DNA of 64,000 bases from Aphrocallistes beatrix (taxonomy: Eukaryota; Porifera; Hexactinellida; Sceptrulophora; Aphrocallistidae), in assembly GCA_963281255.1 (NCBI GenBank), contig OY725502.1, forward strand, positions 3,782,001 to 3,846,000, written 5' to 3'. The notes under the pieces are model-generated. The model saw only the letters and a program-made list of their open reading frames with translations. It did not search any database and was not told where the DNA came from. A program made the position numbers and the translations under genes. Positions 34,216 to 45,700 of the stretch are shown piece after piece (the stretch's first letter is position 1; every line of letters begins with the position of its first letter).

Positions 34216-37200
34216 ATGGTGAAAGAAGGGATCAAGATATTTTGTAGGATCCGGCCCAGTATTAAGTCAAATCAAATCGGAAATTTCTTCGTTAAATCAC
34301 CTGAAACATCGAAAGAAAGTTATGCCATTTCCTTCCAGATACCTAAAAATGCGAATGATGGAATGGTCAACAACAAAAAAGAAGTTTACCACTTCAAATT
34401 CAACCAAATTTTCCAGAACCAAACCGAACAAGATGAAGTTTTCTCCAATGTCGCATCTCCAGTTATCGACAATGTTATCCAAGGTTACAACGGAACAATA
34501 TTTGCCTATGGACAAACTGGATCTGGAAAAACTTATACAATGACAGGCGGAACTGAAAAATACACTGACCGCGGAATTATTCCTCGAACCATTTCGTATT
34601 TGTTTGATTATTTCAAGAGAACCTCTGGTTTGGTTTTTACACTACAAATATCCTACTTGGAGATTTACAATGAGCATGGATTTGATCTTCTGAACGCTGA
34701 GCATGAAGCCAGTAAACTGGAAGATCTGCCTAGAGTTGCACTCATGGAAGATGCACAAGGTTACTATTTTTAATTTAAACAATCTGTCAATAGTATGAAG
34801 ACAATTTTCCCTTTGTCACGAGTTTTATTTTAAAATAGGAGTTAAAATTGGATATATAGGCTAAAAATCAATAAAAGTTAGGTTATTTTTATAGAACTCT
34901 AAGTTTAGTAAATTAAATTTGAACTGTAAAAAAGTGTTCTTTATAATATTCTTGCTTGTCATATCCGTATTTTCATGAAAACATTTGTGTTTTTTTATCA
35001 TATTTATTGACAGATAGATAGTTATTCCCGGACATTTCATTTACTTATATCCTGAATTTTCCAGATGCGGAAAAAACATTTGGAAAAGTTTTAACGTTTT
35101 TCTTGTATCCATTGTTCATTTATTATTTGTAGAATCCACTGTATTTATTATTAAATATCCAATCGTTTGAGACCTACGTAGGAAGAGTGCTAATAATTAA
35201 GGATATTCACATGTATACGTGGTTAATTGGCCTCTATAGAAATTATTTCGAATTTATCTTTTCCAATTCTGCTTTGGAAGGCCGATTTCATTGTCAATTT
35301 ATATATATAGAACGGCGATATTGACCTTTAGTAATAAGAAATCCTATTTTTCCAAGCTATCGCGTTTGAATTCAGTTTTACAAAGTATACTTTAGTTAGA
35401 CCATGTCTGTTGATTGAATATATTATGGGCAGTTTAGAATAAATAAAATTTATAAATTTATAACTCGAATTTATAAAGACATTTTGGGTTAAGGAAATAC
35501 ATTTCTTTGATTTATTAACCTATCGCCATATCCTTTCCATATTCAAAATTTCAATTGAGTTTGATCACGGGTCGAAATGCTGGACATATTTTCCAGTATT
35601 AGTTATATTAAAATACTCAATTGATAGAAATAATACTTTAATAATAATATAAATTAGCAAATTAGACGAATTGGCTCTTGGCTCAACTATTACCAATCAT
35701 TTTATCTGGAAATTATGCTGGGAATGTTTCTATAGATTCGTTTACAATATGTGCCGCAATCAGGTAAAATCCTTTTCCAGAGTCAGCTTATTAATTAATT
35801 TATTTATATGTCTAGAGTACCTTTGGCCTTTTCAAAATGTTATAAACCTTATACAATTTAATTATTCTTACCTGATAACCTTTTCTAATCTACAGGATGT
35901 ATTCATCTACGAAATCTTTCTCTTCACTCAGCCAATACAACAGAGGAAGCGCTCAACTGGTTGTTCATGGGCGATACGAACCGAGTGATAGCAGAAACTC
36001 CCATGAACATGGCATCAACCCGATCACACTGCATTTTCACGCTTTACTTAACCAGCAGAGAACCAGGTATATTGAAGTATTTACATTCAAACTTGTGTAT
36101 ATATCATATATTGTAACTTTATCACGAATAAGAGAGGAATTACGGACGGCCGACCGGATACCAACACTCATTTTAGTAGTATTCATCCTATAATATTATA
36201 TTGGATCATAGGGCCAATATAATAATATAGGAAGCACACTAGATACATTAACAATATCTAAAGAAAAGCATTAGAATGTCTTAAATTCGGAAATTTCCGG
36301 AAATTCTCAATATTTTAATATCTAAAATTTCCGGAAACAATACCTATTTATTTCTATTTTGATGGAAATGCCAAAAAGGATATGTTTTAATATTTTAAAA
36401 GAAATCAAATCAGGATTTTGCCTATACCAATAGTTGTAGAATCTTGAAATAATATTACTGCTGACTTCATATTTTTAGACTGTTGACCTTCATAATTATT
36501 GTTTAATTGGCACAGACCTTGGCTCATTATGAGTGTTTTGTGCAAAATCATTCCTAATGAGCCAAGGTCTGCTCCTCTTATTTTCTTTCCTACATTATGC
36601 TTTCTGGGTATCTAGTATTTGCTTAATGGGCAGATTACGAATCATTCTAATGCCTTTTAAATATTATGTCACTAAATTACGAAAATTAGTGACCTAATAT
36701 TTAAAAGGAATTAGAATGACTAAAAATATTTAATTTAGTGAAGGGATAATCCTTTTATATGAATTCCTACTCATATTCGAAAAATCTCAAATAATATTAA
36801 TAAGTATTGAAATGGTTGGTCGTGACCTTCATTTCATAAGGCCAACTCACGGTTTAAAAAATTTGACCAGGGAGACCGAAGTCCATTGAGTAAACACTTG
36901 TTTGGGTCTTATGTCAAAATCGTCGACCATGCAAGATAGACCTTAAGAATGTACATATTATCAGCATACAAAAACATGGTATCAAAGTGTACCGTATCCT
37001 TTGTCAAAATTAAAAAAGATAAGCCATCATATCGTTTCGCTATAGGCATATTTAGTAGAATCAACTTTCTAATTTTTAGGATTTATGGGGTTATACGAAT
37101 TTTTAGGCTTCATGCACCCCTCATATTAATAATAATATCTAGAATAATCTAAAATTTCCGTAATGATAGTTTATTTTTATGAAATTCTTTCATTGTACTT

Positions 37201-40122
37201 AGGATCTGATGTTCTTCGCCGTTCAAAGCTTCATCTTGTCGATCTTGCCGGTTCAGAGCGAATCGGTAAAACCGGTGTGAAAGGATCTCTGCTGACAGAA
37301 GCTAAATACATCAACCTCTCTCTCCACTACTTGGAGCAAGTAATCACATCTCTCTCAGAGAAGAGAGGACACATCCCTTACAGGAATTCCCTCATGACTT
37401 CTGTACTGAGGGATAGTTTGGGTGGAAATTGTATGACGAGTATGGTGGCAACTTGTTCTGTTGAATTGAGCAGTATAGACGAGTCCATATCTACTTGTAG
37501 GTTAGTTCGGTTTTAATAAATTCATATAGTATTTATCTAAGCTTCACATTTTTTTCATTTGAAACGTTAGGTGACTATACGAGTATATCACTATTTTCTT
37601 TACAATTTCTATTTTGCAATACTTTTTCGATTAAATTGTAAATTTTACCTCCCTATAGAGGGTTGATAATCACTGACCTAGCAACAATCATATGTATTTT
37701 GAATATTTTCTAATGCGTTAATAAATATACATATATAATGGAAAAAAATTTTAAACATTAGCGAAGACCTTAAAAATTTCCTCTAAAGCTGACCTTAAAT
37801 ATTTATTTACAAGCGCGTGGCGAACGTTTGTGTTCGCCTTTGTCGCATATTATTACGTAGATTTCTTTGATAATGGAATTTATAAGATAATTCAGTCAAA
37901 TTAAAAGGTGACAGTAACGCCATCAAACATGATTACTGAGAATTTTCGATTATACATATAAAATATTAAGGTAGGGAATCTTATTATATATCTCTGTGTC
38001 CATGTTTACGTTTGTATCGCTTGTAATTTTCCATTATAACCTAAAATCATTATATTCGTTCTTGATACATAATGATGACGTGATATTTTACAATGTTTAT
38101 ATAATGGTGTCATCATGTGAAGAATATATCTTTCTAAATGCCTATGATCAATGGGGTTTTTTCTGAACTGGTCACATATCCTTAAAAATCCTTAAAACAG
38201 TTTGACAGGTGTGAACATCGAATTGATTTGGTGACATTTATAATTCTTGTTCATAAGTATTTGTATTTATATTTAAACTAAAGATTTGCACAACGAGTTG
38301 CTCTGATAAAGAATGAAGCTCTCGTGAATGAAGAGTTGGATCCACGTGCTATGATAGCCCGGCTCAAGCTGCAGGTGAGTGAGCTAAAGCAGGATTTAGA
38401 ACTGGTATCTGGAAGTGAGCGCATAGAAGATTTGACTGAAGAGGAAATTGCCGATTGTAGAAAGGCTGTGGATATTTATCTTGATGAAACAGATGTTGAA
38501 ACACATATACAGGTAAGAGGCACATACCTGAAGATTTTTAAAGGGGCAGGAACTTATCGTTGCATAGATTCATAAATATACAAGCGCGCTTCGCTGATTT
38601 CGCGATGCGACTGACGGACTTCCTGTAAGCGGCTAGTTAGACAGGATACTATTAGACATGAGGGGGCTATTATAATTATTTCCATTGTTTAAACCATGGA
38701 TATTTATGTAAATTCAGAATTATTATAAGGTGCCCGAGTCATTATCATCCCTGATGAGTAAGCATTTTTAGATATCAGTAATAATAGTAACCCATAAAGT
38801 ATCTGATACGGAGATGAAGTGTTCGCCAGTCACACAGCGAAAGCAAGATGAGCGAACTTGTTACATAAAAAATAAAACCTAATTCTGGGTTTCGGCTTAA
38901 AATGTTCGCTTTCGTTGCTTTTTTGGTCTTATGTACGCAAACAATTTGTGAATAAATTTCTTTAACTCATTTGTCATTAATTTATAAGGTCACTGGGGAT
39001 ATGCGTAAGATTCACTGCTGCTTCAAATATATTAAAGAAAAATACCTGAAAATCCAATTCAATTCACCACAAAAAGGTCCCAAGTCTTCTCACAACAGTC
39101 CTAACGAGATCAAACTTATACAAGATGAAGGGAAGTTAGAGAAACACCGGATGGGGGTGGAATCAGACTTACTCACGATGGATGTGAACAGGTTGAGGGA
39201 GCTTTTGAAGCAGCGAGACGAAGAAATCAATGTATTAGTAAAACTTTTGAAACAGGAAAAGGAAAGTTTTGCTGATACTCAACGGTCTCTTTTTATCCTC
39301 AGAGAGAAATATATTGAAGCTACTGGTCACAATATTGAAATTAAATCTATACGAAGTGATAGCCTTATGAATGCAAAACGGCCACAAACCGACCCAAATA
39401 TCATGCAAAGAGAAACTTCTAGCATTTCCACTGCCTCGAGTGTAATGAAGGAATCCATTTCAGAAGAAATGTATTCTAGAAAACGATCCGAATTCTCTAA
39501 AGCACGTCAAACTGCTTTTGAAACATTTCGTAAGTCACATCCATTGGACGCTATAATAAATAAGCACAAGGTAGCATTGGGAAAGTGTTTCTCGAAGGCT
39601 AAAGTATTAGGCGAGAAAGTGAACGCTTCACGTATAGCGATGAATAAAATAAAGACCCAGATGCAGCAGTTAAGACTTTCTAATGTTAGCGACCCTCAAA
39701 CAAGTTTGGATTTTGAACAAGAGGATGAGAGACTTCGAAATCAGCTTGAAAGTCATAAAATAGGTTTCAAAAGTGAATGTGCCGCATTGAAGGAACTTAA
39801 AACGGAGATTGAACATACACAACATCTGATGGAGAAGTTGAAACTTCAGATTATGAAGGATTTTGATTCATGGTGGACTGACCAGGTAAAAACACGAAAA
39901 AATTCAGTTTTAGACAGCCCTGCTAGCATAAATAGCACTGCTCTTTCAATCGACTTCAGTCAATCACAATTAAATGCTAATTCAGATCTTCTGCATTCAA
40001 ATAATGTGAATCCTGCATTTAAGCCAGATTCCATTCATATGATGGACGATAGAAAATTGGATAAAGGTATTGGTGGACAGTTTTATCAAATGAAACACGA
40101 ATTATTAGATAAGCGCACTTAA
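34216..40122 (+). CDS. KIF6: Kinesin family member 6 (kinesin-9 family motor)
   Basis: KIF6 is a microtubule motor of the kinesin-9 group, found with motile cilia and flagella. Five exons join in phase: 34216-34759, 35896-36066, 37203-37500, 38284-38512 and 38989-40122. They give 791 aa; human KIF6 is 814. The motor fills the first three exons: FAYGQTGSGKTYTMTGG (P-loop), GDTNRVIAETPMNMASTRSH (switch I), HLVDLAGSERIGKTG (switch II), then LLTEAKYINLSLHYLEQV and PYRNSLMTSVLRDSLGG. Exon 4 begins RFAQRVALIKNEALVNEELD, the KIF6 neck, and exon 5 is coiled coil with a low-complexity tail. The start at MVKEGIKIF matches the family; an in-frame upstream codon lacks family support. Introns are long (0.5-1.1 kb) compared with RNF213. 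The polyadenylation signal AATAAA (40122-40127) overlaps the stop codon. Confidence 0.93.
36513..36718. repeat. Two hairpin-forming inverted repeats in KIF6 intron 2
   Basis: The first pair is CAGACCTTGGCTCATTA (36513-36529) with its inverse at 36555-36571. The second has 33-bp arms (36643-36675 and 36686-36718) starting CATTCTAATGCCTTTTAAAT, with a 10-bp loop. They look like degenerate foldback elements in a 1.1-kb intron. Confidence 0.6.
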
Positions 40123-40372
40123 ATAAAGTTCATTTTTACTGCTTAGAATCCTGCTTTATATACTCTTGTACATGTCAGAATTATTACTCTGCAAACACCC
40201 AGTCATTGATGTGGTATTACTAATACATTCCTCTTCATATTGTTAAATTGAAAATTTAACTATTTTAATATACTACTTCAATGTCTTAATTCTGGCACCA
40301 AAGTCCAGATTCCTTAACAATCTTAATAATATAAAATATTTTAATGAAAAGTTTTGCATGCATTAGATTACC

Positions 40373-40861
40373 ATGACTTCTACTGAAGATATACCGGAAG
40401 TGCCTTTAAAATCCTCTCAGTCGACTGCGAATAACGTTGACAATGGCGACTGCCGCAAAGAGCTAACCGACCTTTTGAAGAAGAAACACGAACTCGAACT
40501 CAATCTAATCTCGTTAGAGAAACAGATTTACAAATTCGAGGAATCCTATCTCGACGAGACTCAAGCCTTCGGTAATGTTATCAAGGGTTGGGACGCTTAT
40601 CTAACTTCAAACATTAAGTCTAGTTCTTCCAACCAGAAGGGAGATAAAAAGGTTAAAAAATGGAGAGATTCCGATAGACTTTTCTCAAAATCTTCCGCTA
40701 CCTATGAATATGCACTTAGAGCGTCCCCAGTAGGGACTCCTGGCAAAGAAAACCGTTGCTTAGATGATGCCTTTGCTGGAAGAAAGTCCGAATCAACCCT
40801 AACTCCCAGTGGGTCGCCTTCATTGAAATCTAGCAAGAAAGCAATGAAAAGATCAAAATAG
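40373..40861 (+). CDS. MEAF6: MEAF6, subunit of NuA4/MOZ-type histone acetyltransferase complexes
   Basis: Single-exon gene of 162 aa. Residues 27-80 carry the Eaf6 signature: a short coiled coil (RKELTDLLKKKHELELNLIS), then LEKQIYKFEESYL and ETQAFGNVIKGWDAYL, followed by a basic stretch and RLFSKSSATYEYA. The family protein is a small nuclear scaffold subunit of NuA4/TIP60, HBO1 and MOZ/MORF complexes. The tail is Ser/Lys-rich and ends KKAMKRSK, which could act as a nuclear localisation signal. It is slightly shorter than the human protein (about 190-200 aa). It starts 251 bp after the KIF6 stop, and an AATAAA lies at 40985-40990. Confidence 0.92.
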   Translation: MTSTEDIPEVPLKSSQSTANNVDNGDCRKELTDLLKKKHELELNLISLEKQIYKFEESYLDETQAFGNVIKGWDAYLTSNIKSSSSNQKGDKKVKKWRDSDRLFSKSSATYEYALRASPVGTPGKENRCLDDAFAGRKSESTLTPSGSPSLKSSKKAMKRSK

Positions 40862-41373
40862 CACATTTTTAGTGGACGCATTGAAAGGTATTGTTGTGGT
40901 ATTTCATTGATGTCTGCTACGAATTATTTATTACATATCATCCTGATAAGTTTTTAAATTCCTTAATTAGAATGCTGACTGACAAATAAATTATTTAATG
41001 GAGCAAAAGTTGATAAATTAATTGAAAATATTCATACTGAATATTTTCAATTAATTTCCCCCCATACTAACCTTTTGGTTGAGTTGAGAGAATATTTGAA
41101 TGACCATATCTTGTATGGTAATATGCTCAGTTGTATTTATCTACAAGAAAATTCCCTATTGTGTAATATGTTTCTCATTATGCTTGTGGTAGCACATTCA
41201 CTATTAGCACATGTTAGCTCTCCCATTCAATACTTAGTTTAAGATTATAGTTCATATAAAATGTTATTGAGCTGTTTTCAGTATTATAAAGTTGATAGGT
41301 GTAAGAAATTTGCAAAAAATGTGTATAAATAGCCAAAATTGTTTATAATCATAAATAATATTATTTGGTGAAA
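40862..41373. other. Spacer after MEAF6 with a perfect hairpin
   Basis: About 500 bp of AT-rich DNA. An AATAAA at 40985-40990 fits the MEAF6 3' end. At 41017-41056 AAATTAATTGAAAATATTCA pairs with TGAATATTTTCAATTAATTT around a minimal loop, directly after the presumed polyadenylation site. No other content is recognised. Confidence 0.5.
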
Positions 41374-42462
41374 ATGGTTTTTTTAATAGAATTGTACTAT
41401 ACCTCAGATAAAATGTTCATTGTGATAAGTTTTACTTTTGCGTTGTCTACGTTTTTCTGGATCTTGTATTTCATCAGGAAGCTAGTTGTTAACTTCAGAA
41501 TTCGCAGGAATCTTCTCGCGAGAAATGAGGATATCGATACCCTGCAGAAAATAGAAAAACTAAGTCATGAAATTTCCTTAGACGCTTTGATCATCATCGT
41601 TCTAATATCTGAACTGATTTTTCCAATTTTAATCTCTTTTGAAATGATGTTAGGGCAATTCTCTAATGATTCAACCGCAGAATTTATGCAGGAATATAAC
41701 TGTAGTATGTTAACACGTGGCACTTATATATCTTCTTTATTCAGTAATGGAATCATTGGTTTTATCTTCGAAAGTTTAAAGCAAGGATTCGTTGTCATCC
41801 ATCCCAGATTATACATACTAGTGCTTCAGTATTTAATTTCGAGTTACGGTCAAAGGCAAGACAAAACCAAATGTCTTCGATCCAATTTGGTAATAACACT
41901 TTTTCAGGTTATTTCTGTGGTATTATTAACAGCAATCGTTCAGGTATACTTACTGGGCTTCATGTTATCCGTCTTTTATATGCTCTGGAATTTCATTTCA
42001 ATTATACGTTCATCTCGTCGATTGTCCCTCAACTTAAAATTTTATCTTCAAGACATCAGTTTGATTCTTACCAACAGTGCAATTCAAGAGCACAAGAGGA
42101 TTAAAAGAATGGCTAAATTGTTCAAAATAGTTATGGTTGCTTTCGCTGTCTTATACTTTATCGTTACATTGGGATTTGTAGTATTCACCATTGGTTGTCT
42201 TTGGGTAGAGTGGCTATTTCTCTTTAAGTGTTCGAAAATAAATCCATATGCGATGAGAATTATAGTCAGTGGCGAAGTGAAAAGCATTTTGAATGATATA
42301 AGTTATGTTTCACGTGCATTTCTTTCATTCTGTGGATTTCTATATTTTTCAGGCATTTTTGTGACCAGTTCAATAATGGCGGTCAGGAACTTTGTCGGAT
42401 ACAGAAAGACAAAAGTTTTTAGGGTCAATAAGCAATTGGTTGTCCCTTTACTGACAAAATGA
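41374..42462 (+). CDS. Orphan multi-pass membrane protein, possible 7TM-type receptor
   Basis: A single-exon frame of 362 aa from ATG 41374; an in-frame TTG three codons earlier is not needed. I do not recognise the family. Hydrophobic segments lie at roughly residues 15-35 (FIVISFTFALSTFFWILYFI), 70-92, 115-135, 140-155, 170-192, 193-210, 250-273 and 312-335, so about seven or eight spans. There is no signal peptide beyond the first span. Basic clusters (RIRRN, RSSRR, KRIKRM) sit between spans on what would be the cytosolic side. No GPCR hallmark (DRY, NPxxY) is visible. It lies alone between MEAF6 and PIKfyve in the same orientation. Confidence 0.7.
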   Translation: MVFLIELYYTSDKMFIVISFTFALSTFFWILYFIRKLVVNFRIRRNLLARNEDIDTLQKIEKLSHEISLDALIIIVLISELIFPILISFEMMLGQFSNDSTAEFMQEYNCSMLTRGTYISSLFSNGIIGFIFESLKQGFVVIHPRLYILVLQYLISSYGQRQDKTKCLRSNLVITLFQVISVVLLTAIVQVYLLGFMLSVFYMLWNFISIIRSSRRLSLNLKFYLQDISLILTNSAIQEHKRIKRMAKLFKIVMVAFAVLYFIVTLGFVVFTIGCLWVEWLFLFKCSKINPYAMRIIVSGEVKSILNDISYVSRAFLSFCGFLYFSGIFVTSSIMAVRNFVGYRKTKVFRVNKQLVVPLLTK

Positions 42463-42722
42463 GAAAAATTTGAACAAAAATATTATTTTTCATTTTACAT
42501 ATATTTTATTTTCTGCTGAAAAACATGCTATGTTGGAATTAATGAGAAAATATACTCAACTTATTTAATTGTATGACTTGAAATTCCATATTAAGATAAT
42601 ATTAATAATATTAATTTTTTTAATAATTTATAGTGATAATAATATGTATATATTTTTTGATTAATTAGCAATACATTCGTATACTAAGTTAAATGTATTA
42701 AACGAGATATACAGCAAAAAAC
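42463..42722. other. Short AT-rich spacer before PIKfyve
   Basis: This 260-bp interval must hold the 3'UTR of the membrane-protein gene and the PIKfyve promoter and 5'UTR. It is extremely AT-rich and contains no recognisable site. Confidence 0.4.
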
Positions 42723-45700
42723 ATGACACTCCAATACCATCCAGATTCCAATTCAGTCGTTAGCTTTATAGCTGATCAGACAGAACATATTCCTGGGCCG
42801 TTATCCTCTGTAAATGGCGCTGAAAATCCAGTTACCACTACAATGAATGTAATGCCTGAGATTTTGGAGCCACATCCTATTTATACTACACCCACACACC
42901 GTAGCGATACATTTTCAACTTATCTTCTACACTCGACAAATCGAATTGATTATGACGCAAAGAAGTTAACCTATTTCCAACCAATCGAATTCGAAAGTGA
43001 CATCGGATCAGATGAAGAGATTGCCCAGCATAATCCCCATCCTATAAATGGACATAATTTGAAACCAGAAACGCCATCTAAAGGTGTCACTCCACCAACA
43101 AGCGTATACAACGATTCAACTTCGCCTCTCCTAGCAAAGCGCACAGAAGAATACCATAGCGGATCCAAACCTTCATCAGCCTCACCACCCAAATCTATAG
43201 CAACTGTTAACATACTGCCACAGTCAATTGATGATGCTAAGAATAAGCGTAACGTAATATTTGATGTTCTAGCTCGTTTATCACGGTCCAAAGCAACTGA
43301 AGATGACCAGGGACGAAAGTTTTCCGATGATATGAGACAGTATTGGATGGCTGATCAGACGTGTAGAGAGTGTTATGAATGTGGGATCACTTTTAACACC
43401 TTTCGACGCAGGCACCATTGTAGGATTTGTGGGCAGATTTTCTGTACAAAATGTTGTAGTGAGTATGCACCTGGAAAATTCTTCGGCCTCAACACGAACC
43501 AGCGAGTGTGTTCATACTGTTTCCGTGTCATACGTGATTATGCCCAGACAACCTCTGGAACGGCCGACATGAACAATTTCATATTAGAAACTCGAAATTT
43601 GTCACAACAGAAGCCTAAATTTCCTTCCTTCTCTGTCAACGACTCAAATTCTACCCACGAAATACCAATGAATCCAAACATAGGTCGTTCTCGCACGCCA
43701 GTTAAGATAAGTCTTAAGTCCGACTCGAGCATGATTCTGCCTCATGTACAAGCCAGCCTGGACATAGACCCGAGTTGCATGGATATTCTCGATGAAGATG
43801 AATTAACGATTGCAAAAGACACTCTTTTAACTGTATGGATAAAAATGCAAGACATTAATTCTGGTCTCATCCCACAAACTCATAGACATAGACTTAAGCA
43901 GTATCACAATGCAATAACAGGAGTACAAGTTATAGATTGGCTGATTCAGAATAAAATTGCCGAGTCACAACATTATGGAGAGATTATTGGCCAGGCTTTG
44001 GTAGATGCCAAATGGTTGACCCCTGCGACTAATCTAACGGTACCTTTTAAATACGATAATCGACCATACCATTTACAACATTCAACAGAAGCAAACGATT
44101 CCAATTTCCGGTTAGAAAAAGATATGGATGACCCACTTTGGCTGCAAGCGATTGCATTCAATGATGAGGATGAAGAATCTTTCGATGTGCAAAATGCACA
44201 ATCCACTCATATACCAAGCAAAGTCAATCGTGGCCATTCATTTTCAAACCGTGATGCCAATCTAGCACCCGATTCCACTCCGCAAAACCCTCCTGAAACG
44301 CAACCAGAAGGAATTAACGCTGACTCACAACTTAAAAGTTTGGCCACTAAGTTGAGTCAGGGAGTGAGCTTTGTTGATGCTTTCCTTGGCAACTCATATA
44401 TGGCATCACCAACTCAACATCTACGTCGGGCGAATTCTCTAGGTCAACTCAATCTGATGACTCATGCAAATGAGTTTCCTTATCTGGATCAATATCATTT
44501 TGGCGACTCTTTGAACCTACCGTATGTCCCTTCTCTACAGGCTACAGATGATTTGAGTACCAGTGCTCTATCTAACAAACGGCACGGTTCTGATCCATGC
44601 TATCTCGACAAAACTGTCTATCTCGATTGGACTGATAGTAATAGCGAAACACTTAATGACTATCATACCTCTATCAAGGGAATCCGTCGAAAATCTTTCT
44701 TCGAATTTGACGAGAGCGAAGCGCATAAACGTCTCGATCAATATTCGAATGCTCATTTAAACTCTTTAATGCTGCAGGAATTGGAACGTGCTGGCCTATC
44801 TTCAAAATGGTTCGATGTACTCATGCCAATCATTGCAAAGATTAGTCAAACCGTCCGTCTGAATCTTCAACATGACGAAGTGATGGATATACGTAAATTT
44901 GTTAAGTTCAAAAAAATCCCAGGTGGTACGAAAACTGATAGTGAAATAATATACGGTGTTGTTTGTAGTAAAAACCTGACTAGTAAGCATACACAAAAAC
45001 AATACCACAAACCGAAGATTCTACTTCTGCGGTGTGCTTTTGAGTTTGAACGGAAAGAAAATAAATTTTCATCTTTCGACATGCTGATAATGCAAGAGAA
45101 AGAATATATTTCAAATTTAGTAAACAAAGTATTGGCTTTAGAACCAAATCTAGTCATTGTTGAGCGATCCATCGCACGCATTGCCCAAGAAATGCTGATG
45201 AAGAATGGGATTACGCTGGTAACTAACATGAAACCAAGTGTGATCAACAGAATTGCGCGAAGCACACGTGGACACCAATTGGTATCTCTAGATCAATTAT
45301 TCTGGGAGATTCAACTAGGAGTTTGTAAGAAATTTTACCTTAAAACATTCACAATATCCGAAAATCAGAATAAAACCTTGATGTTTTTTGAAGGTTGTCC
45401 GCCTGTTTTAGGCTGTACTGTCTGCTTGCGGGGCGAAAGTAGGAATGAATTAGTCAAAATCAAGTGTATCGCAAAATTCCTACTTTTAGCCGCGTACAAT
45501 CTCCAACTTGAGAATGCATTTATAATGGACACATTTACCAAACCACAACCTTTACGTCCTCTCCCGAAATATGAAATCAGGACTAACTACCCAACTCCAC
45601 CCGCTACTCCCCGTTTAAAATTAGCACCTGCGATTCAGAGTGATACTGATTTCAATCAAACTATCGATCCTTTATCAGGATCTACCTTATGTACTCAAAC

